Shown one piece after another: positions 58,300-64,000 of a DNA stretch of 64,000 nt. Source of the stretch: Massilia terrae (GTDB lineage: Bacteria; Pseudomonadota; Gammaproteobacteria; Burkholderiales; Burkholderiaceae_D). Each line of letters opens with the position of its first letter. Within the stretch, counting starts at the first letter, position 1. Location: NCBI RefSeq assembly GCF_024753145.1, contig NZ_JANUGU010000004.1, positions 248,001-312,000 of the forward strand, written 5' to 3'. Position numbers and translations under genes: made by a program. The notes under the pieces are model-generated. The model was not told where the DNA came from. It made no database searches and worked only from the letters and a program-made list of their open reading frames with translations.

Positions 58300-58391
58300 T
58301 CGCTTTCCTCCTCAAAGAGACAAGTGCTTCGTGGTCGGGCCAGTGTAGCGCGGGGCCGCAAAACGCGGAGCCCGCAAGCGCCCGTTATAAA

Positions 58392-60212
58392 ATGGCATCA
58401 CGAATCACGCGACCGCAAAGGCCCCACCCAGTGCAAGAGCAACACGCCTTCCCCTTCATCCGCGAATTCCTTCTGTTCCTGACCCTGGCGGGGATCCTGA
58501 TCCCGACGCTGCAGCGCCTGCGCATCAACCAGGTGCTCGGATTCCTCGCGGTGGGCGCACTGGTCGGCCCCTACGGCCTCGGCTCGCTGGCGCCGCAGGT
58601 GCCGCTGCTGGGCTACCTCACCTTCCCCAGCGGCGAAGGCGTGTCGATGCTCGCCGAGATCGGCGTGCTGTTCCTGATGTTCATGATCGGCCTCGAACTG
58701 TCCGCCGCGCGCCTGTGGGCGATGCGGCATTGGGTGTTCGGCGCCGGCGCCGCCCAGGTGGCGGCGAGCGCCCTGCTCATCGGCGGCTCGGCATGGCTGC
58801 TCGGCCAGCCGCTCGCGCCGGCGATGATCCTTGGCCTGGTCCTGTCGCTGTCGTCGACCGCAGTCGTCATGCAGCTGCTCAGCGACCAGCAGGCCACCGG
58901 CACCCGCGTCGGCCAGGCCGCGTTCGCGGTGCTGATGCTGCAGGACCTGGCCGTGGTGCCGATCCTGATCCTGATCGGCGCGCTCAAGGGCGGCGGCACC
59001 GAAGGCGTGCTGATGGCGGCGCTGGGCGCGATGCTCAAGGCTGCGATCGCGATCACGCTGATCTACGTGGCGGGCGGCCGCGTCATCCATCCGCTGTTCC
59101 GCGCGTTCGCACGGCATCGCCAGCCGGACGTATTCATGGCGCTGATCCTGCTATCGGCATTCGGCATCGCCAGCCTGTCGGCGATGTTCGGCCTGTCGAT
59201 GGCGCTGGGCGCGCTGATCGCCGGCCTGCTGCTGGCCGAGACAGAGTTCAAGCACGAAGTCGAGCTGATGGTGGAGCCCTTCAAGGGCCTGCTCATGGGC
59301 CTGTTCTTCATGAGCGTCGGCATGAACATGGACGTGCGCCAGATCGCCAGCGCGCCGCTGTGGCTGGCCGGCGCCGTGGTGGGGCTGGTACTGATCAAGA
59401 CGGTGGTGGTCACGCTGATCTTCCGCGCCGGCCGCCTGCCGTGGGCGCGCGCGCTCGAAGGCGGCCTGCTGCTGGGCCAGGGCGGCGAATTCGCCTTCAT
59501 CGTGATCGGCTATGCAATCAGCTCGAAGCTGCTGGATGGGGCGCTGGGCGGACGCGTGATGCTGGCTGTCGGCCTGTCGCTGTTCATCACGCCGCTTCTG
59601 GCACGCCTCGGCCGCGCGATCGGCGAACGCTGGGAATCCAAGCAGCGCGAGCATGCGGCCAAGGCCGACGAAAGCGCGCTCGAATCGGAGCGCGGCCGCA
59701 TCATCATCGCCGGCTTCGGGCGCGTGGGGCAGCAGCTGGCCAAGCTGCTCAGCGAACAGGGGATCGAGTACGTCGCGTTCGAGAATGACGCGAAGGTGGT
59801 GTCGCGCCTGCACGCGCAAGGGGTGCCGGTCTACTTCGGCAATGCGGCGCGGCCGGAGCTGCTCAAGCGCGTGCATGCGGACGAGTCGCCGGCGATTGTG
59901 CTGACGATGGATCATCCGGGTTCGGCGCTGCAGGCGGTGCGCGGGATCCGGCGCGAATTCCCGCATGTGCGGCTGTTCGTGCGCTCGCGCGATGAGAAGC
60001 ATGCGCGGGCGCTGAAGATGGCCGGGGCGACGGTGGTGGTGCCGGAGACCTTGGAGGCGAGCTTGCAGCTGTCGGCGTTCGTGCTGGAGTCGATCGGGTT
60101 GGATGAGCGGCAGGTGAATACGATTGTCGAGCATGAGCGGGGCTTGTTCGAAGCCGCGCTGCTGGATATGCCCGGCGAGCCGCACCACGCGCACCCGCAT
60201 CATCACCACTAA
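58392..60212 (+). CDS. Kef-type monovalent cation:proton antiporter with TrkA-N domain
   Basis: About 606 residues. Start uncertain: ATG 58392 overlaps a TATAAA box, while GTG 58431 follows an AAAGG site. Twelve or so TM helices (FLTLAGILIPTLQRLRINQV onward) form a CPA2 exchanger with conserved SLSSTAVVMQLLSDQ and QDLAVVPILILIG. The RCK/TrkA-N domain begins IIIAGFGRVGQQLAKLL (NAD-binding) and covers about residues 435-550. It ends EPHHAHPHHHH, a natural His-rich tail that might bind metal. Glutathione-gated K+ efflux is the classical role; the glutathione-binding part was not verified. Confidence 0.9.
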   Translation: MASRITRPQRPHPVQEQHAFPFIREFLLFLTLAGILIPTLQRLRINQVLGFLAVGALVGPYGLGSLAPQVPLLGYLTFPSGEGVSMLAEIGVLFLMFMIGLELSAARLWAMRHWVFGAGAAQVAASALLIGGSAWLLGQPLAPAMILGLVLSLSSTAVVMQLLSDQQATGTRVGQAAFAVLMLQDLAVVPILILIGALKGGGTEGVLMAALGAMLKAAIAITLIYVAGGRVIHPLFRAFARHRQPDVFMALILLSAFGIASLSAMFGLSMALGALIAGLLLAETEFKHEVELMVEPFKGLLMGLFFMSVGMNMDVRQIASAPLWLAGAVVGLVLIKTVVVTLIFRAGRLPWARALEGGLLLGQGGEFAFIVIGYAISSKLLDGALGGRVMLAVGLSLFITPLLARLGRAIGERWESKQREHAAKADESALESERGRIIIAGFGRVGQQLAKLLSEQGIEYVAFENDAKVVSRLHAQGVPVYFGNAARPELLKRVHADESPAIVLTMDHPGSALQAVRGIRREFPHVRLFVRSRDEKHARALKMAGATVVVPETLEASLQLSAFVLESIGLDERQVNTIVEHERGLFEAALLDMPGEPHHAHPHHHH

Positions 60213-60220
60213 CCGTAATA

Positions 60221-60352
60221 CCGTCGTCCCGGCGAAGGCCGGGACCCATAGACCGCTTGAGTGGTCGAACATTTGTCGCCGCAGGCCCGCACGCTCAGCA
60301 TGGGTCCCGGCCTTCGCCGGGAGTCGTTTCCGGCAGTGCCGGGAACGACGGT
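60221..60352. repeat. Composite REP/BIME-like element, GGCC variant
   Basis: CCGTCGTCCCGGCGAAGGCC and its inverse GGCCTTCGCCGGGA, then TCGTTTCCGGCAGTGCCGGG which repeats the module at 54029-54057 in the opposite orientation. Middle contains CTCAGCATGG. Convergent gap. Confidence 0.85.
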
Positions 60353-60359
60353 GTAACAC

Positions 60360-61970
60360 TTAGGTCATCGCCCGCTGGGCTGCCTGAATGCCCCACCACG
60401 CGGCTTCCTCGAACACCGAAAACCCCGACAAATCCGCATGCGCAAACAGGATCGGCCCGTCCGCATCCCGCAGCGCCAGCAGGCCCGCATTGGTCCGAAA
60501 CCCCGGCAAGGGCGCCGCCATCGCGTGCCCGCGCAAAGTGATGTCCACCCGCTCCACACACGGCGCGAACTTCCACCCATACGCCGTCTTCAGGTCACGG
60601 CTTGCCACCGCCACCAGCTCGTCCGCGCTCGCCTTCATCAGCCATTTGCGCGCCTCGTCCGGCGTCCGGTCCGACAGCGCGACATAGGACGTGAACACCG
60701 TCTTCTCCGGCGGCGCGACGCGGATGTCCTGGTGCGTCGACACGACATACCCCAGGCCCGGCTCGTCATACACCACGTTGTCCCAGCACAGCGGCATATT
60801 CGGCCGCTCCGCCGGGAAGTCCTTCATCAGGAAGTTCGCGATCATCCACGGCGCGTAGCTCGGCATGTGGCGCTTCGGATCGAAGCCATAGTCGCCGATG
60901 CGCTCCACCACACGCGACGCCACATACAGCGGCATCGCACAAATCGCCTTGCGCGCCTTGGCGACGAAGGTCTTGGCCACCCCATCCTCCAGCGTAAAGC
61001 ACATGGCTTCGACGCCGTCCGCCGTCCGCTTCAGCGACACCGCCGTTCCAGCCTTGCGCTTGGCCGCTGACCGCTGGGCCATCGCTTCCGCCAGCGGCGA
61101 CAAACCGCCCGGCCACGTCAGCCAGGCGCCATTGCCCGAGTTAGCGGCCTGCCCCCAGCGGCTGCAGTAGTAATGCAGCCCGGCCCACGCGGACACCTTG
61201 TCGTAGCGCGTGCCGTAGTCGTCGCGGCAGCAATAGTTCAGATACCAGTGCAGTGTCGGCGACTTGTAGCCTTCGCGCTCCAGCCACTGGCTGAGCGTGA
61301 TCTTGTCGAGTTCCTGCCACGCCGGATCGGTGGACGACAGCACGGTCGGGAACACGAAGATGCGCCGCCCGTCCGATCCTTTCAACTTGCGCAGGCGCTC
61401 CACCTCGGCGAAGAAGCGCTTGTGCTCCGCCAGTTCCCACGCCGGCACGCCATCGAAAGGCACGAAGCCATCCTGCCAGCGGCCATTGAGCAGCAGCCGT
61501 TCTTCCGGCGCGTGCAGGATGAAGCGCTCGTCGTAGTACGGCTTCTCGCCGAAGGGATCGCGCTGGATGATGCCCAGGTCCGCGAGGATTTCGCGCACGT
61601 GGACCGATTCGGCCGACGGCAGCGGAAGGTAGTGCGCCCCGGTCGGATACGCGTAGTCGCCAAAGTGGCCACCCGCCGCGTTCCCGAAAGGCTGCGGCCC
61701 GTCGATCATCAGGAAATCGCCGTGCCCTTCGCGGTTCAGTTTCCACGCGGCCGAGAGCCCGCCGATGCCCGATCCGAGGATGAGCACATCCGTCTGCACC
61801 GTTGCGCCGGGCGGCGGCAATGCGCGCCGGTCGCGCAGGTAGTGCCCTTCCGCGCGGCCGACATAATTGACGGTGGAGCCGATCTCCTGCCAGCGCGAAT
61901 ACACGGCCGCTCCGCCAAGCGCGGACAGGCCGGCCGCCCCGCCCCAGGCCAGGAAGGAACGGCGGTCCAT
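60360..61970 (-). CDS. FAD-dependent oxidoreductase with Tat-like leader
   Basis: 536 residues. N-terminus MDRRSFLAWGGAAGLSALGG is a probable twin-arginine signal (RRSFL). Dinucleotide fold VLILGSGIGGLSAAWKL, followed by NAAGGHFGDYAYPTGAHYLPLPS and a C-terminal ILFAHADLSGFSVFEEAAWWG, the FAD-closing motif of amine-oxidase-like enzymes. Probably periplasmic. It overlaps the spermidine-synthase-like stop codon by one base (TGATG), so the two are co-translated. An amine or polyamine-related substrate is plausible from context only. Confidence 0.85.
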   Translation of the reverse strand: MDRRSFLAWGGAAGLSALGGAAVYSRWQEIGSTVNYVGRAEGHYLRDRRALPPPGATVQTDVLILGSGIGGLSAAWKLNREGHGDFLMIDGPQPFGNAAGGHFGDYAYPTGAHYLPLPSAESVHVREILADLGIIQRDPFGEKPYYDERFILHAPEERLLLNGRWQDGFVPFDGVPAWELAEHKRFFAEVERLRKLKGSDGRRIFVFPTVLSSTDPAWQELDKITLSQWLEREGYKSPTLHWYLNYCCRDDYGTRYDKVSAWAGLHYYCSRWGQAANSGNGAWLTWPGGLSPLAEAMAQRSAAKRKAGTAVSLKRTADGVEAMCFTLEDGVAKTFVAKARKAICAMPLYVASRVVERIGDYGFDPKRHMPSYAPWMIANFLMKDFPAERPNMPLCWDNVVYDEPGLGYVVSTHQDIRVAPPEKTVFTSYVALSDRTPDEARKWLMKASADELVAVASRDLKTAYGWKFAPCVERVDITLRGHAMAAPLPGFRTNAGLLALRDADGPILFAHADLSGFSVFEEAAWWGIQAAQRAMT

Positions 61971-63481
61971 CAGCGGATCACCCTGCGCCAGTCCTCCTCG
62001 AACACGCGCACCAGCGACTGCGTGTTCAGCCGGTTGGGCGCCATCTCGATGCGCTGCATGTCAGGCGGGAAGCTGAACATCTCGCGCGTGGTGTCGGCGT
62101 TCAGGTAGCGCATCGGCAGCGCGTACTTCTCCGGCGGCGTGAAACGCTGTTGCGGCGAGGCGAGGATGAATCCCCACTCGCCGAACGAGGGCACGTAGGC
62201 GTGGTAGGGCCAGGTTGCGAGTCCGACGTCGCGCAGTGTCGCATCGATGGTCCAGAACGCGTGCGGCGCGAAGAACGGCGACGTCGACTGCACCACGATC
62301 ATGCCATTGGCCGACACGTGCTTCTTCAGCATGCCGAAGAACGGCACCGAATACAGTTTGCCGAGCGCGAAGCTGGAAGGATCGGGGAAGTCCACGATGG
62401 CCGCGTCGAACATGTCATCGGCGTGCTGCAGCCAGATCGCCGCGTCGGCATTGATGACGGTGACGCGCGGGTCGGAGAACGAGCCGTGATTGAGCTTGAC
62501 CAGTTCGGCGCGGGTCTTGAAGGCGCCGGTCATGGCCGGGTCGAGGTCGACCAGGGTCACGTGCTTGATGTTCGGGTAGCGCAGGATCTCGCGCAGCGCC
62601 AGCCCGTCGCCGCCGCCCAGCACCAGCACGCTGCGCGCCCACGGCATCGAGCCAAGCATCGGGTGCACCAGCGCCTCGTGGTAGCGGTATTCGTCGCGCG
62701 AGGAGAACTGCAGGTTGCCGTTGATGTAGAGGCGCATGTCGTCCTTCCAGCGCGTGATCACCAGCCGCTGGTAGGGCGTGGTGGTCGAGAACACCACCTC
62801 GTCGCCGAACAGGCCATGCTCGCCCCACTCCACCATGCGATCCGACGCGGCGAAGCCCGCGACCAGCGCGCACAGCACGACGCTGGCCCGCGTCACGCGT
62901 GCGCCGGCGTGGGCCAGCTCGTGGCGGAAGGTGTACAGGGTCCAGAACGCGACGCCGACATTGAGCATCCCGAACAGGAAGCCGGTGCGCACCAGGCCAA
63001 GATGCGGCGCCAGCACCAGCGGGAATAGCAGCGAGACCGCCAGCGCGCCCAGGTAGTCGAAGGTCAGCACGCGGCTCACCAGTTCGTTGAATTCGGTGCG
63101 GCGCGCGTTCAGCGCCCGCATCACCAGCGGCACCTCCATGCCGACCAGCGCGCCGATCATGAAGACCAGTACATACAGCATGGTGCGGAACGGCGTCGTC
63201 ATCCACGAGAAGGTCATGAACAGCAGCGCCGCCGACACGCCCCCGATCAGGCCCACGGCCAGCTCGATGTCGATGAAGCGCGCCAGCACGTCTTCCTCGC
63301 GCACATATTTGGAGAAGTGCGCGCCGACGCCCATCGCGAATAGGTAGCAGCCGATGATGGTCGAGAACTGCAGGATCGAATCGCCCAGCAGGTAGCTGGA
63401 CAGGGCGCCGGCGATCAGCTCGTAGGCCAGGCCGCAGGAAGCGACAACAAATACTGAAAGGATCAGAATTCTTTTGGTCAT
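61970..63481 (-). CDS. Membrane-bound spermidine synthase-like protein
   Basis: 503 residues. Residues 1-210 hold seven predicted TM helices (ILILSVFVVASCGLAYELIAG; FSTIIGCYLFAMGVGAHFS; and so on). The C-terminal domain from about 230 is a polyamine aminopropyltransferase-like fold: YQRLVITRWKDDMRLYINGNLQFSSRDEYRYHE is the substrate-gating segment, VLVLGGGDGLALREIL the cofactor site, VTLVDLDPAM its acidic residue and IVDFPDPSS the catalytic Asp loop. Fused membrane SpeE proteins occur in PspA/DUF350 envelope clusters. Aminopropyl transfer is not proven. Confidence 0.88.
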   Translation of the reverse strand: MTKRILILSVFVVASCGLAYELIAGALSSYLLGDSILQFSTIIGCYLFAMGVGAHFSKYVREEDVLARFIDIELAVGLIGGVSAALLFMTFSWMTTPFRTMLYVLVFMIGALVGMEVPLVMRALNARRTEFNELVSRVLTFDYLGALAVSLLFPLVLAPHLGLVRTGFLFGMLNVGVAFWTLYTFRHELAHAGARVTRASVVLCALVAGFAASDRMVEWGEHGLFGDEVVFSTTTPYQRLVITRWKDDMRLYINGNLQFSSRDEYRYHEALVHPMLGSMPWARSVLVLGGGDGLALREILRYPNIKHVTLVDLDPAMTGAFKTRAELVKLNHGSFSDPRVTVINADAAIWLQHADDMFDAAIVDFPDPSSFALGKLYSVPFFGMLKKHVSANGMIVVQSTSPFFAPHAFWTIDATLRDVGLATWPYHAYVPSFGEWGFILASPQQRFTPPEKYALPMRYLNADTTREMFSFPPDMQRIEMAPNRLNTQSLVRVFEEDWRRVIR

Positions 63482-63542
63482 GAATCGTCTTTTGCTCTAA
63501 GATGCCTTTGCTGTCATTTCGACTATTTCTTTGGAGAACGTC

Positions 63543-63929
63543 GTGCCCGTCATCCTAAACTATCTGCTGCACTTGGCTACAGCTGCCGCGCTGGTTTTGG
63601 TATTTTTTGTGGTCTACGTTCGCATCACCCCCTACGACGAAGTCCTGCTGGTCCGCCAGGGTAATGGCGCCGCCGCGCTGTCGCTGGGCGGCTCGCTGCT
63701 CGGTTTTTCGGCAACCGTCGCCTCTGCGCTGGCGCACACGGCGGACTACTATCAGTTCATCGGCTGGGCGCTGGGTGCGATGCTGGTGCAGGTGCTGGTG
63801 TTCGCGATCGCAACCAGGCTGCTGCACATGTCCAAGGACCAGATCGAAGCGAACAACTGCGCATTCGGCGGCCTGCTCGGGGCGATTTCGCTGTCGATCG
63901 GCGTCGTCAACGCAGGCTGCATATCCTGA
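63543..63929 (+). CDS. DUF350 membrane protein
   Basis: 128 residues from a GTG at 63543, with GGAG 6 nt upstream; the longer ORF starts TTG inside that ribosome site. Four TM helices: ILNYLLHLATAAALVLVFFVVYV, LSLGGSLLGFSATVASALAH, FIGWALGAMLVQVLVFAIATRLL and LGAISLSIGVVNAGCIS; conserved YDEVLLVRQGNGAAAL and EANNCAFGG. Equivalent to YjfL-like DUF350 proteins near PspA. Divergent from the SpeE-like gene (61-bp gap). Confidence 0.9.
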   Translation: MPVILNYLLHLATAAALVLVFFVVYVRITPYDEVLLVRQGNGAAALSLGGSLLGFSATVASALAHTADYYQFIGWALGAMLVQVLVFAIATRLLHMSKDQIEANNCAFGGLLGAISLSIGVVNAGCIS

Positions 63930-63954
63930 CCCTCTACTCACCGGGAGATCCATC

Positions 63955-64000
63955 ATGTCCCTAGGCTCATTCATCAAGAAGCAGTTCATTGACGTCATCC
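63955..64000 (+). CDS. SPFH/YdjI-like protein (5' end only)
   Basis: ATG 63955 with GGGAG upstream starts MSLGSFIKKQFIDVI before the window ends. This is the remembered beginning of SPFH-domain (virion-core/YdjI-type) proteins that sit beside DUF350 genes. Only 15 residues are visible. Confidence 0.6.
   Translation, partial: MSLGSFIKKQFIDVI

Overview
The window is a dense, high-G+C bacterial chromosome segment with short intergenic gaps. It best fits the Betaproteobacteria, most likely an Oxalobacteraceae-type Burkholderiales (Massilia/Telluria/Duganella-like). Support comes from the whole gene set: rpsP-rimM-trmD-rplS order, etfB-etfA-acyl-CoA dehydrogenase, DUF3579, CobD/CbiB-like protein, ExeAB-MobB, FliT and YjfB under sigma-28 promoters, and an SIS-type Nag cluster. 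This is judged from protein resemblance only. No rRNA, tRNA, prophage, IS element or CRISPR array is visible.

Layout. 1-5.5 kb is an accessory detoxification block: coniferyl-aldehyde-dehydrogenase-like ALDH (cut by the left edge), an Old Yellow Enzyme relative, an exported DJ-1/PfpI protein, a MerR regulator, an exported acetoacetate-decarboxylase-like protein and an alpha/beta hydrolase. Three promoters with the 19-bp spacer typical of MerR activators tie these into one candidate regulon. 5.5-13.2 kb holds a methyltransferase, CsbD, an EAL phosphodiesterase with a CSS sensor domain, and two large exported metallopeptidases (M13 and M1). 13.4-20.2 kb has FliT, a candidate GGA-rich small RNA, a short FimV-like protein, fumarase C, an S4 protein, a DUF883 protein, a bufferin (BufA) operon whose maturase BufB is fused to BufC, and YjfB. 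20.2-23.1 kb is mobB-exeB-exeA. 23.3-27.6 kb has a metal-dependent hydrolase, a protein with eight 39-residue repeats, and a CocE/NonD hydrolase.

27.7-34.6 kb is an amino-sugar catabolic cluster (GlcNAc kinase, NagA, SIS-type deaminase, NagZ, a TPR protein and a GntR/HutC regulator) with a strong promoter flanked by ATACC/GGTAT operators. 34.7-43.6 kb has an SDR, an M16 protease, DUF3579, a CobD-like protein, a Nudix hydrolase, the rpsP-rimM-trmD-rplS operon and a TM2 protein. 43.6-55.2 kb has an HxH lipoprotein, acyl-CoA dehydrogenase with ETF, TusA, AlaS, a glycerophosphodiesterase, DUF1294, two small proteins and TrpS behind a leader terminator. 55.5-64 kb has a GH1-RmlD fusion, a host-attachment-family protein, a Kef-type antiporter and an envelope cluster: FAD oxidoreductase and membrane-bound spermidine-synthase homologue, divergent from DUF350 and the first codons of an SPFH/YdjI-like protein.

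A dispersed palindromic (REP/BIME-like) repeat family recurs at fourteen intergenic sites. It occupies every convergent gap longer than about 25 bp and no divergent gap. Shadow ORFs in other frames are omitted. Function calls rest on visible motifs and remembered families; no database search was run.
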